From: Aureobasidium sp. EXF-3400
Lineage: Eukaryota; Ascomycota; Dothideomycetes; Dothideales; Saccotheciaceae
NCBI GenBank assembly: GCA_024195585.1
Contig: SWBL01000161.1
Span: forward strand, 45,248 to 109,247
Reading direction: 5' to 3'
Length of the DNA: 64,000 nucleotides
In this document: one piece after another, positions 12,958 to 25,046 of the stretch
Layout of the letters: each line of letters begins with the position of its first letter
How positions within the stretch are numbered: the first letter of the stretch is position 1
Made by a program: the position numbers and the translations under genes
Notes under the pieces: model-generated
What the model saw: the letters and a program-made list of their open reading frames with translations, nothing else
What the model was told of the DNA's origin: nothing
Database searches by the model: none

Positions 12958-13377
12958 TCCAAGACTACACTATTGCAAAGAGTTTAGTGTCACAGACTGA
13001 TGGTTCGACGGAAGAAGAAGGTTTATTCGGATGGACGTAAAGATATGGAAGGAGAAGTCGAGGTCGAAGTCGAAGTCGAAGTCGAGATTGAGATTGGTCG
13101 GGGCATCGTAGGACCAAAAATGTATATCACAAAAAGACACGATTGTTTCGGAAGTAGAGGGCATGTTCACAGAGGGTCGACAAGTTGTTGCTTCGCAGTG
13201 GGCACTGCCCTGTTTTCTGGTGGTATTGTGCATTTTTATAGTTACAACACGCGCTTATTTCAGCACAACAAGGAGGTGGGAGATTGCAGACTCATTTGAG
13301 CTTCTGTGGTTGTCTAAGAGAAGGACAAAAACTCCATCTCCTCTCCTGCTTTAGCCATATTTACAGCAATGTGTTCT
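12958..13377. other. convergent intergenic region with a short tandem repeat
   Basis: 420 bases between the MYND gene and the rhamnogalacturonase, which converge. The only structure I see is the GAAGTC-type repeat annotated separately. Confidence 0.45.
13054..13096 (+). repeat. hexanucleotide tandem repeat (GAAGTC/GAGGTC)n
   Basis: About seven imperfect copies of a six-base unit (GAAGTC, GAGGTC, drifting to GAGATT) downstream of the MYND gene stop. Read in one frame it gives alternating Val and Glu, but no gene is supported here. Confidence 0.8.
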
Positions 13378-14846
13378 CTAATTGCTACCAGCCAACTTGG
13401 TAATCGGAAGCACTCCCGGGAAGAAGCTCGCCGGCATGGTAGGAATAGGGATACTCTGTGTAGTTCCAAACGCCGTCTTCAAGTCGGCGGCCATGGTGGG
13501 AGCAACATATCCAGCAGGTGCCTTGCTGACCCATTGTGTAGTAGCAGGATAAGCTGCATAGCTGGTTCCAGACTTGAGGCAGAAGCCACTTCCGTATGCA
13601 TTCTCGCAGGAGTAGAATTGCGAACTTCCTGATTCAGTCCACATACTGAAATCAGTAATGGTGATATCGTGGCAGGGAGCCTTTGCCACACAGGCAACTT
13701 TGATGGGACCACGGGCTGTACCCTTGAGCTCTGTGCCAGTCCAGTTAGAGATCTGGAAGTTGGAAAGTTGGACACCGTCTCCTGCAACTGTCTTCATGGA
13801 AGACCAGGCCTCGTCGAGAGTCAAACTGTAGGCATTGCCATGGCCGATAAAGTTCTCGAGTACGACGTTGGAGACTGTACCAGAGCCGCCGTTGGATTTG
13901 AGCATGAACATTTGGTTGCTAGACCAGGTGTAGATGTTTCTGTAGGTAACGTGCGAGACGTTGGTGTCGGCGCCGAAGGAGCCCATGCCGCAGCCGCCTG
14001 ACCAGTTGCAGTAGACGTTCTCAACGAGGATGTTCTTTGAAGGGCTCTTGACTGTGACACATTCATCTGCAGATCGTTGAGTTAATGTCTTGTGTGGTTT
14101 TTTTATTGATGCAAAATTGAGACTGACCTTTGTTGGTAACCATGACATCGTGGACCCAGATATTGTTGCTCCAGACATCGATACCATCGAGACCACCTTC
14201 ATTACCACCACGAATAGCCATGTTGTAGACTTCACCATTTGTGCAAGTCTCGATGGAGAAGTGGAAAGAGGGCGAGTCAACCAGGGAGATATCATGAACA
14301 GACCAGTTTGACACATCCCACAATCTCAAGATCCTAGGACCCGAGATGCTGCCTTGCTTGTGGAATTCATAGCCGTTTCCTTGGATGGCACCTTTACCAG
14401 TGGAGGAGAACATCTCAAAGCTGAAATCAGGATGTCAGCATGGTTCTGATTTTTGACCAACGAAGCATGGCTTACTTGTCACTGTGCTCGATCATAATCA
14501 TGTTGCCACCATCGGTACCAGTACGGGTGATGATACCATCGAGTTGCAAAGCCCAGTTGTTGCCATTGGCCAACTTGACCCACTGAGACATGGCATAGTT
14601 GCCAGTAGGTATGACAACGACACCTCCAGTCTTGCAAGCATTGAAAGCACTGTTGAGAGCAGTGCTGATGTCCGTTTTTCCATCGGCAACAGCACCATAC
14701 TTGGTGATATCGCAGGTCTTTATCGTAGCCTTGGTTGCATGGGATGTGGTAGGTCCGACCTTGCCAGAAAGCTCAGCTGCGACCAGCGCAGGCAGAGCGA
14801 CAGCAAGTGTCAGAAGCGAAGAGAAGGAATGCATTGGAAGAAACAT
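13378..14846 (-). CDS. rhgA: secreted rhamnogalacturonan hydrolase, GH28 (RhgA type)
   Basis: Endo-hydrolase of the rhamnogalacturonan I backbone of pectin. Exons 14476-14846, 14128-14420, 13378-14066; 450 aa with the start at 14846, or 446 aa from the in-frame ATG at 14834. I prefer 14846 because it is the first ATG and has a purine at -3. A signal peptide is obvious ([14 protein letters not shown]). The mature chain begins near [10 protein letters not shown]28 beta-helix landmarks are present: [49 protein letters not shown] and NCWSGG-like/[12 protein letters not shown] segments, then GHGNAYSL. The DECVTVKSP motif, in place of the NTDG/DD/HG pattern of polygalacturonases, points to the rhamnogalacturonase branch. 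It suggests growth on plant material. Confidence 0.93.
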
Positions 14847-15585
14847 ATCAAGAAAAGAATACGAACGAGGGACTGGTGGCTAAGGAGTGGGCAAAGGAAA
14901 GAAGTTCAACGATCGAAGAGCAAGTGGGCATTACCTACCTGATATGCCATTTGACAGCCTGTAGTGGCTTCTACCAGGGCTTCTGCTAGTATATTCCAGA
15001 TTGATTAGCTTAGTCTTGAACATAACGTCGACAAAAGCACTCCATTCCTATTTTGCAACACCTCGTGGTTCAATGAAACGGATCGGAGGAAGCCTGACGG
15101 TCGTGTCTGGGGTGAGTGATCAATGTGAAACCACTCCCGGAATCTCTCCACAGGTCGGAAGAATTCAGTGGAGGACCACCAATCAACATTCAACATATAT
15201 CAACGAGGGAATACTTCGGCAGGCTATGGAAAAGCTGGAACCCTCTCTTGTGAGACTGCTATGGGTCTCCTAGATTTGACAGTGGACGACAGCGAGATGA
15301 AATCCAAAAGTACAAAAAGGGTGCTTCAAGAACAAGCCCTAGCCCTAAGTCTAAGTTTTGGCGCCCTGCGCTAGGCCGCGACAGCTAGATGATTGCGGGA
15401 TGTAGGACGGACCAAAACGATACTCTATGATCATTCTCAAGTATCTGCCAAATGGAGCAGCGCGCCGTCTAAATGCCTTCGCTTCGAGATGCAACATAAC
15501 CAATCCCCAAAACCAACGCCCGCTCGAATGCAAGAAGAAGAGATATTGTCCGCTTGTGGTTGATGAACATCACCCAGGCCAGTGC
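14847..15585. promoter_or_regulatory. upstream region of the rhamnogalacturonase gene
   Basis: 739 bases between rhgA (starting at 14846, minus) and the 3' end of the CFIm25-like gene. It should contain the rhgA promoter. I see no defensible regulator site. A small telomere-like string at 15337-15349 is listed among rejected items. Confidence 0.4.
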
Positions 15586-16515
<930 letters not shown>

Positions 16516-17001
16516 TGTTGGACAGAACGGGTGAAGGGCGCGTCGCGTAACTTTGTGGGTACAGGGAGCGGAATCCGAGGAAGTGGGGTAACAAGAGGTG
16601 CTGTAAGAAGCTAAAAGCGATTGTGGTTGACGGAGGTAGGTAAGTGTTCAGAAGCAATTGAAGACAGGCGGATTGACGCTGTCTCGGCTCGAGATGCGCG
16701 ACGACCGACGACGTGGGTTTTGTGGGGAAGCTCGTTCCTGCCAGCTCCAACTCTTCTTCAAAGCCTTCCTCTCTCTCCCTCTCCTTTCCTGTTTTGTATC
16801 TGCAACCTTGCCGTCTTATCCGACAGGTGACAGAGCTGTCAGCAAGTGCGACCTCAAGCGCATGTGAACCTAGACATACGGCCAAGTGACTCTGTTTCTC
16901 TTACTTCTATCACGCTCAAACATTGACTTACCATACCCTGCCACCTGTTTCCTGCATTCGTCAATTAATCTGCATAACCTAGTTCTCCTACCAGCTTGAA
17001 A
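16516..17001. promoter_or_regulatory. divergent promoter between CFIm25-like and Dug3-like genes
   Basis: 486 bases between two head-to-head starts. A pyrimidine-rich run at about 16748-16800 lies in the middle. No clear factor site was recognised. Confidence 0.4.
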
Positions 17002-18243
17002 ATGTGTCGGTAAGTACTTCACGCACCAGCTGTAGCCACAGACACCGATACCTCTTGCAGTTGGTTTGCATATATCTCGCCAACCGAGCCCTGTCTCCTG
17101 TCCGATGTCCTCATCACCCCTAAGCACTCTCTCACCAACCAAGTCAACGATCACTACCTACCAGGCCTTATCGCCCACCTGCCAAACAAGATTACCGCCG
17201 AACACGAAGCCAATGCCCGCAACCGCGTCCTCAACGCCGACGGTCTAGGTGTCGCCTGGTACACTACCTCGTACAGCGACTTTGAAAGAGGTGCCACTGG
17301 CGAGAGCGAAGATGGCAAGCCCCACGAAGGCCTCAGACCCGCAATCTACAAGACCATACAACCTCCCAAGGGCGACATGAACTACCGCTCCATCTGTGCC
17401 AATACCGAAACTCGCTGCGTCTTTGCTCACATCCGTGCCACATCTGAGAGTGCCGTCGCTCACGTCAACAACCATCCCTTCATATTTGGCAAATTCGCTT
17501 TCATGCACAACGGTGCAATTTCAGATTTCACCTTGATCCGCCGTGCCATTTGCGACATGCTGGATCATGACACCTATGCCAACATTCAAGGTAGCACCGA
17601 CAGTGAGCACATTGGCGCTCTGTTCATGCACTTCCTGTCCGCAGGCAAAGGTGCAGATACCTGGGACGAGGACTACTCGACTCAGGCCATAGCGCATGCT
17701 CTTCACACAGCTATCAAGACTGTCTGTAACCTGCAAAAGAAGATACTTGGACCCAAGAGGAGGCCCAACAGCTTGAACCTGGCAGCTACTGATGGCATCC
17801 GGATGGTCGCATGTCGCTTCCGCAACCACAAGGAAGAGCAACCCCCAAGCTTGTACTTCTCGACCAGAGCCGGCACCACGCTGAATCGCAAGTACCCTGA
17901 CCACCCCGACGGATATGACAGATCCGATGCGGGTCCAAGGAAGGATGAGCAAGAGCACGGTAAACATGTCATTGTTGCTAGTGAACCCAGCACATACATA
18001 GAAGAGGACTGGAACATTATCAACAAGAATCAATACCTCATCGTTCACAAGGATGGCAGGTTTACACTGCAAAACATGCTCTACTCAGAGTCATGGAACG
18101 CCGACGATGCAGAAGCTTACAAGGCGACTATGGCCGAGGCTGAGGATCAGAAGACAATCACTGCTGAGATGGAAGGTCTGAAGGCTAACATTACTGGAGC
18201 AGAGGGCCAGAAAGCTAACACTGCTGAGGCGGAAGATCATTAG
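17002..18243 (+). CDS. dug3: class II glutamine amidotransferase, Dug3-like
   Basis: Probable N-terminal-nucleophile amidotransferase subunit of the Dug2-Dug3 gamma-glutamyl (glutathione) degradation complex. Exons 17002-17009 (ATGTGTCG only) and 17061-18243, 396 aa. After splicing the protein starts MCRWFAYISP, placing the catalytic Cys at position 2; without the eight-base first exon the nucleophile would be missed. GATase2 landmarks follow: NADGLGVAWY, CVFAHIRATSE, NNHPFIFGKFAFMHNGAI and STDSEHIGALF, then the ASEPST strand near the C-terminal end of the domain. The last about 35 residues are a degenerate repeat of AEDQK/AEGQK-like units not seen in the core family. Other DUF/Egt-type GATases share the fold; Dug3 is the best guess. 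Confidence 0.83.
18118..18240 (+). repeat. degenerate in-frame repeat at the 3' end of the Dug3-like gene
   Basis: Units encoding roughly (A/T)EAE(D/G)(Q/H)K(T/A)(I/N)T recur three to four times (AEAEDQK, AEMEGLK, AEGQK, AEAEDH). They form a charged tail after the enzyme domain. Confidence 0.6.
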
Positions 18244-18309
18244 GTGCATTGAAGTAGGTATCTCTTCATAGGGTCGTGGTATCATCAATCATCCCTTCAT
18301 AATTCCCGC

Positions 18310-18928
18310 TCACTTTGGGGTAGCCGCTGGAGGAACAACAGGTGGTGCTTCTGGTGCTTTCTCTGGCGCCTTGTCTGGTGACTTTGTGACTACAACGACT
18401 TGTTCAGTGACTGCAGGCGCAGGTGCGGGCGTGGGTGCGGGAGCAGGAGCAGCTGGTGTTGGCGAGACAGGCGTAGGTGGTGGAGGTGCGGCTGACTGAG
18501 GCTTGTACTCGATGGCCTGAACGACAGGAGGAGGTGCAGAGGATGTGACTGGCTGAGGCTAGTACCCATATACCCGAGTGTTCGTGGGAGAAGCATTCTG
18601 ACCTTGGACAACATTGGACTTGGTAGGCTGAGCAGGAGTTTCGACAACGACAACCTGGCCAGTCTTCTTCTTCCTGAGATGCTCGGCGACAAGATAATAG
18701 GCATATATGTGTCCAGGAAAGAGACTGATCGCACAGAAAGGGGTCAGTGAGATGTAGGGAGCAAGAGCAAGGGGACAAGAACACTAACAAGAGGAAACCG
18801 AGAACGACGCAGATGACGACTTCGTGACCACAGCCTCTCATCATGAAGACAGAGATTGGAGGGGCGATCAGTGCAAGGAGGAGGAGCAGGAGTGTCTCCT
18901 GATCTTGGGGTCTATCTCTTCTGGGCAT
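18310..18928 (-). CDS. Pmp3/SNA (UPF0057) small membrane protein with a Pro/Ala-rich tail
   Basis: Family of small two-span membrane proteins linked to ion homeostasis and stress. Proposed exons 18789-18928, 18574-18724 and 18310-18516, 165 aa. The first span is TLLLLLLALIAPPISVFMM, followed by RGCGHEVVICVVLGFL and, across the first intron, the FPGHIYAYYLVAEHL segment, which is the family signature. The third exon encodes a Pro/Ala/Val tail. Unspliced, the frame meets TAG at 18559-18561 and gives a 101-aa protein, yet the same frame then stays open for 82 codons. A 57-base phase-0 intron (GTATAT at 18573 to TTCAG at 18517) removes the stop. Both forms are possible; see findings. Confidence 0.78.
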
Positions 18929-19652
18929 CTTGAAAAGAGTGTTGCTAAAAAAAGTATCTCTGGATCTGATGTGGTCGAGGTCTGAGAGAGGGGTTTATCG
19001 GGACGAAATGTTGGATTGATGTAGTTTTGAATGGGTACAGAGGAGGTGACAATCCCGATAAATGTCCCCGAGAGATATGAAGAATGGTGTTTTGATGTAA
19101 AGGACAGTGGAGGAGTTGGACCCGGGTCTCAAGACGAGAAAAATATTGAAACTCGTGTGCTCAGATGGTATTATTTTCCTTTGCAAACATTGATGGAAGG
19201 AACCACCAGGGTTGCTGGGCGCGTCATGATGTGGCTGGTGCTGTGACTGCAGCTTCCTCGTGGGGAAAGCAGTAGAGAACGGAAGGGATTTCTTGTGTGA
19301 CGCGCATCTGCAGCAACATCAAGAAAATGACCACGCAAAGACATGCCCTTTCGTATGATTGAGGAATCCTCTAACATTCGAACTGTGTTCTGTCGTTCTT
19401 GAATATCATCTGCAAGTATCAGATAACCTGCATTGCAATAACTAAATCGAGCATGCCAAAGAAAGTTCTGTCGGCTAGCAGATCCTCGTCTGTTCAGTAT
19501 CAAGTTCCCCAATGACCCCTTCATGTGAAGTAGTGACGTTATGCTGCCCTCAGGTGTCTCTCAAACTAACGAAACAACAAAAGACACCAAACCTCCTACT
19601 GACCTCCCTTCTACTATTTCTACAACTCCCAATTCGTCAAAACACATTCACA
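18929..19652. promoter_or_regulatory. divergent region between Pmp3-like and NTF2-like genes
   Basis: 724 bases between head-to-head genes. One 117-codon minus-strand open frame (19171-19524) has no recognisable features and I do not call it. Pyrimidine-rich sequence precedes the ATG at 19653. Confidence 0.4.
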
Positions 19653-20406
19653 ATGCCCGACCCATCTGTCCCCCAAACCTACGAAATCAGACCTGATCCT
19701 CAGGCTTTGACTGGCAACAAGGAAGACCCCAGCCAAAACGCATCCACTGGAGTCGACTATGAACCCCATCCTGAAAAGAGCATCAAGCTCGAACCAGAAA
19801 GAGAAAAGATTGTGAAATCAATTTGTGCGCTTTACTCTGGTGGTGCAAGCGAGGAGCTTATGCAGGTTTATTCTGATAAGGCTGTATACGATGATCCTTG
19901 GTATGTTTACAGAGAATACACATGAAGAGGCATTGAAACCATATATTTGTGGGAGTCGTTGGGAGATTGAATTTTGCACACACCCATACCAATCAGAGAA
20001 TACATGCTGACGAGAAACAGGTCATACTGCGATACCCGCTACAAGATTGCCGGCCAGTGGTACGGCATTCCCAAAGTCATGGCCAAGTCACAAACCCTCA
20101 AGACCGAAGTCGTCGACTCGCAACCCGACCGTATCATCTTCAAGCTCCAACAAGAATACACCCCTAGACTCGTCCACTTTTCGAAGCCAGTAAACAGTCT
20201 GGTTACATTGACCTTGGACGACCAAGGCAAGGTCAAGTACCACAAGGACATGTGGAATGAGAAGGACTATTCGCACGAAGGCCTCGGCAAGATTCTGAAG
20301 ACACTGAATGGTGATCATCTGACTAAGGTGAATACATATTCGACGCGAAGGGAGGAATGTATACTAACGAAACCCACAGATCACCCAGCCACCAGAGACT
20401 TTGTAG
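19653..20406 (+). CDS. small conserved protein, probably NTF2/SnoaL-like fold
   Basis: Exons 19653-19900, 20021-20327 and 20380-20406, 193 aa; the last intron has an ACTAAC branch and the last exon encodes only ITQPPETL. The sequence pattern, an N-terminal helix (REKIVKSICALYSGGASEEL), then YSDKAVYDDPWSYCDTRYKIAGQWYG-type strands and a long antiparallel sheet ending in KYHKDMWNEKDYSH, resembles fungal NTF2-like proteins of unknown function (the W-N-x-K-D-Y ending is typical). No catalytic residues can be assigned. It is convergent with the alpha-xylosidase gene, only 78 bases between stops. Confidence 0.65.
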
Positions 20407-20484
20407 ATATACTTCACGAAGCCACGACTCGATCGACAGCCACTCTAGAAATATCTAATCTAACTCTATCCATACCAGCTCTCC

Positions 20485-22869
20485 TCAAGCCAAAACTTCA
20501 GCGCCTTTGACCTTCCAATCATTGCCATCCTTCGCAACGGTGATAGTAGCCAGCTCCTTGTTTTCTGGATCTACCAGTTTGAAAGACGACTTTTCGTTGG
20601 GGAAGAACGTCTTGACCTCGACATCCTTGGTCCAGTTCCACGTTGTTCTCTTCTCTCCTTCCTTACCAAGCACCAGAATGGATCCCTCTCTGACATACAT
20701 CGGTAGTGTGTCGAATTGATGCGTCTCTTTGAGCCATTTTGGCCCCTCAATGACCTGTCCGTCCCAAAAGCTAGTCCATTTGCCTGCAGGCAGATAGAAC
20801 TCCACCTCTCCACTCTCGTCGAATACTGGCGCGACCAAGAAATTTGATCCCAGCATGAATTGCTGATCACACAGCCATGCCGTCTTGTCTTCTGGAAATT
20901 CGATTGCCATGGCTCTCACACTGACAGGCCAGCCGTGCTTGATACTCTCCATAGCCGTCGAGTACAGATACGGCATCAATCTGCACTTCAACTGCGTGAA
21001 CTTCCTTAGCACAGCGCTGCATCCTTGTTCGCTCTCATCATTATCGTCCACCAGCCAAGGAACACGATAGCTGTTGCTACCATGCAATCGTGAATGTGAG
21101 CAGAGCAGACCAAACTGCACCCAACGCTTGTAGATCGCTGCGTCGGGAGTACCCTCAAAACCACCAATATCAACGCTCCAGAAGGAGAACCCACACATGC
21201 CCAGTGACAGGCCACCGCGCAGAGATTCAGCCATTGCTTCGAATGTGCTCTCACAGTCGCCTCCCCATTGCAAGGGGAATTGCTGCGTCCCTGCAGTAGC
21301 AGCGCGAGCAAACAACACTGCTTCGTCCTTTCCATACCTCTTTTGCAATGCCTCGTAGACCACTCTGTTGTAGATATACGCATAGTAATTATGCATCTTC
21401 TCTGGATCCACAGAGGTATCGAACCACTGGACATCTTTACTAGGTATTCTTTCTCCAAAGTCTGTCTTCAAACTGTCGACACCGATATCAAACAGTTTTT
21501 CCAAGCAGGAGGTGTACCACTTCACAGCTTCTGGGTTGGTAAAGTCAATGATGCCCATACCGGTCTGCCAGAGGTCCCATTGGAATATATCTCCATTCTT
21601 GCGTTTCAGCAGGAAGTTTTTGGAAGCCGCTTCTGCGAAGACGGGAGATGCTTGACCCAGGTAGGGGTTGATCCATACGCAGACCTTGTTCATCAAGCCA
21701 GAAGCCTTGAGGCGAGTCATAGTAGTTTTGGGATCTGGGAAATGCTGAGGAGAGAACACGAAATCGCACCAGTGGAATGCGCGTAGCCAGAAACAATCGT
21801 AATGAAACACTTCAAGAGGGATATCGCGCGACTTCATGCCTTCGAGGAAGGAGAGAACGGTTTCGTCGTCGTACTCGGTGGTGAAGGATGTACTCAACCA
21901 CAAGCCAAAACTCCAAGTAGGCACTTTGCCAGGCTTGCCGATCAGTGTGGTGTATTTGTCTAGGATTTCTTTGGGAGTCGGTCCGTAGATGATGTGCCAC
22001 TTCAAGCGTTGTCCCTGGACGGAAGTCTGTACTCTACAGCATCGTTCGCTGCCGACCTCCAAATCTACCTTCTCGGTTGCATCAATGAAGATACCATAGC
22101 CTTTGTTACTTAGCCAGAAGGGGATGTTTTTGTAGGCTTGGTCTGAAGAGGTGCCGCCGTCGGCATTCCAGAGTGTAATTGATTGACCCACTTTGTTGAG
22201 GGCTCCGAAGCGTTCGCCTAGACCGTATACTTGCTCGCCTACACTTAGGGTGCTCTGGGTTAAGATGTAATGCTTGATGTCGTGCATATCAGCTGTCTGC
22301 ATGGGACTGCTCGTTGCTGGGTCGTAGGCAAATCCCACACTACGGTTCAACAGCGAGGTCAGTTTGTGCTTGCCGTCATTGCTGTGGAAGCGGATATCGA
22401 AGGTATGAGGCTTCGAGGACACTGTTGCTGAAAGGTTACCAGCTGAGATTGTGGTTCCTTGTTCCGTCTTTTCGATGCTGGCATTTACTTCTGGTCTTCC
22501 AGAGGGAAAGAGATCAAAATGCGGGCCTTTGTTTAGGGCTCCTTGCCAGTGGGTTACTTCGACTGAAAGTATATCATCCATGACAGCTTCCAATTCCTGT
22601 GTATCATTGGTCCTCTATCTGGATTCTTGAAGTGTGTCAAACATACCACAGTTAAGGTAGGACGATTCAAAGTATCGCCTCTGCTCCGGATCTGCATGGT
22701 AGGACAGAGGAGTGTGATTTTCTTGCCATCCTGAGCTTCGTTGATAGCATAAACCTCTTCTGCATACTCGAGTCGTTTACCCTCGGCGACCAGCCACATG
22801 CCTATCACCCCGTAAGTACTCGAATAGAGCCTTTCATAATTCGATCAACTTACCATCGCGAAACTTCAT
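20485..22869 (-). CDS. alpha-xylosidase, glycoside hydrolase family 31 (YicI-like)
   Basis: Releases alpha-linked xylose, for example from xyloglucan oligosaccharides. Exons 22854-22869, 22647-22801 and 20485-22596, 760 aa. The 16-base first exon gives MKFRDG, joined to MWLVAEGKRLEYAEEVY. GH31 landmarks: VYGLGERFGALNKVGQ in the N-terminal beta domain; WSFGLWLSTSFTTEYDD at the barrel start; the nucleophile Asp in LKTDFGERIP; the acid/base Asp in QWGGDCESTFEAMAESLRGG; and FWSVDIGGFEGTPD. The FGERIP form of the nucleophile motif is typical of alpha-xylosidases and not of maltase-type GH31. There is no signal peptide, so it is probably intracellular. With the rhamnogalacturonase, it indicates use of plant cell-wall sugars. 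Confidence 0.92.
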
Positions 22870-23562
22870 CTTTGGCAGTTCAAGGAGGGAATAGTGCAAG
22901 AGAACAAAAGGGAAAGAGCAGGAAGGGATTTTGACCTACATAGCTAGATTTCAATCCTTCAAGTCCTTGCACGAGGATCACCAGCGTGATACGCGCGGGG
23001 TCTCTGGTGGTTAGAGGGGTTCACGGAAAAATCGTCCCAGGTAGGAAAGGTGTTTGCCGAGCCAATGTATACAGGCTGAACACTTGCATTGCCAACAAAC
23101 ACCACCGGAAGAATTGCTCTGTATGTAGAAGGATCCGACAAGCATGGCCACTTGTGCAATGAACAGTGGAGTTTGTGTTACTCGGCCACGTTTGTGGTCG
23201 TATGTTGAAGCTTGCCCTTGTGACTATCCTGACGAGAATCACAAGTCCTGCCAACCATTCGCCTCGACAGTACGACATTGAAAGCCCAGAGATATTATCT
23301 TCAACAACAGACGCTGAAGTGAACTTAAGCACTTGACGAATATCTCTTCGCAGTTCTCACAATAGACGAAGGGTTGGAGGTAGCATATCATGCCAAGCCA
23401 TTTCGTCATAGGCGAATGCATGAGAGCTCTTTCCAAGAGCAAACGCACTCTCTCTTCTTCGACATTCTGTAGATTCTAAGAAGTAGGTATCATCGCATTC
23501 TTCTTTGTTTTCAGTTTCACTCGACGTCAATCTCTTGCTTTTATTTCTCGACTTGCACAATC
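22870..23562. promoter_or_regulatory. divergent region between alpha-xylosidase and sulfite-oxidase-like genes
   Basis: 693 bases between head-to-head genes. Short open frames occur on the minus strand without any recognisable domain. No repeat seen. Confidence 0.4.
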
Positions 23563-24706
23563 ATGCCCGATCTTGGATTCGATCCACTTAACCGCGAGCC
23601 GCCAGCTACTGAACTGGTGTCATCGTTTCTTACAACCAAAGACGCTTACGACCGCAATCATGGAGACATACCAGAGATTGATGCTTCTAAACACCATGTC
23701 CGGGTGGATGGAGCAGTACGAAACATACTGGACCTGTCAATTCCTGATCTCAGAGCCTTGCCTCAACATACTGTTGTCTCTGCGCTCCAATGTGCTGGCC
23801 TCAGAAGACATACAATGCGCACAGCTATAAAGGAAGTCCAAGGTATTGATTGGTTTGACGGAGCCGTCATGAACTGTAGATGGCGAGGACCAAGACTCAA
23901 GGACATCTTGGAAAAGGCACAAGTCATTCTCTCCAAGGAAGAGAAAGGTCATGTAGCGTTTGCAAGCCATTCACAGACTTGTCAGGAGGATGAATGGTAT
24001 GGAGCTTCGATAGATGTTGAGAGAGCGCTTGGAGAAGACAAGGACGTGATATTGGCGCTCGAGGTAAGATTGTGTGGTGCCGAATCATGATACATTCAAG
24101 CTGACTCTCGCACAGATGAATGGGGAGCCACTTAGCAAAGAGCATGGATATCCTGTTCGAGTGGTAGTTCCTGGTATTGCTGGAGCTCGAAGTGTCAAGT
24201 GGCTAGATCGAGTTACCGTACAAACGGTAGAGAGCTCGAATTACTATCAACAACACGACTACAAGATTCTTCCGCCAGAAGCGGTAGATAGCGAGTCTGC
24301 CGAGAAGTTTTGGGATACGACACCGGCGCTGCAGACGATGCCAGTCAACAGTGCGATTGCCGTACCCGAGCCTGGATCAAGAGTGGAAAGATCAGCAGAA
24401 GGTATGGTGAGGGTGAAAGGATTCGCTTTGCCCAGCGGTAATGGTGGGGCGGTAGTCAAAGTCGAAGTGTCTGGAGACGAAGGAAAGACATGGGTTGAAG
24501 CAGATATCGAGCACGATGCAGATGAAAGCAGGTGGTCGTGGAGATTATGGAAGGCAAGCGTCAAGATGGAGGCAGGCAAAGGTTTGAGTATTTTCAGCAG
24601 AGCTACAGACGAGGCTGGAGAAACACAGCCGAAACGTTCGCAGTGGAACCTGAGAGGCGTAGCGTACAACGGGTATGGAGAGACGACAGACCTCGAGGTA
24701 GTGTAG
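23563..24706 (+). CDS. molybdopterin-dependent oxidoreductase, sulfite-oxidase-like
   Basis: Exons 23563-24063 and 24116-24706 (phase 0), 363 aa. The molybdopterin-binding domain covers about residues 20-220. The Mo-coordinating Cys is in VSALQCAGLRR, equivalent to the usual LQCAGNRR. Further landmarks are GIDWFDGAVMNCRWRGPRLKDIL, the SGEP-like MNGEPLSKEHGYPVRVVVPG and GARSVKWLDRV, followed by the Ig-like dimerisation domain (VKVEVSGDEGKTW, then SRWSWRLW). There is no cytochrome b5 domain and no mitochondrial presequence, as in plant and many fungal forms, so the protein could be cytosolic or peroxisomal. The substrate is inferred to be sulfite from the family only. Confidence 0.86.
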
Positions 24707-25046
24707 AAGGTGGAAAGATATGGAAAATAAAAAGAAATATTCAGGGCAGTTTCATTGAACCAAGACGGGATGGCAGTTGTGGTCCGTGCGAGCTGCTCGC
24801 TTCGACGTCACGGCCTTGAGCAGACGGACGACGTGAAGACTTGAAGACATCCAATTCAGTCTAGACAGTTGCATGCTAGGATTGCGACCCAGACTTGTTA
24901 CGCGCCCGTCTCTCATCGATCTAGTCAACAAGAAGGATTCTGATCGCGCCACCGTCTTATCGCCCGTAGAACAGGACTCGCCGTCCATCGACCTCCCCAC
25001 GAGCCCCATAGCAGACAGCTCAACCACCACAACCACAACAACCACC
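24707..25046. promoter_or_regulatory. promoter and 5' UTR of the V-ATPase gene
   Basis: 340 bases. An ACC/CCA-rich stretch (about 25022-25046) immediately precedes the start codon and is probably 5' UTR. Nothing else stands out. Confidence 0.45.

Noticed and set aside
15337..15349. Telomere-like CCCTAGCCCTAAG
   Set aside because: Only two imperfect units; too short to indicate an interstitial telomere.
19171..19524. 117-codon minus-strand frame between Pmp3-like and NTF2-like genes
   Set aside because: No domain, no conserved-looking composition, and it occupies a divergent promoter.
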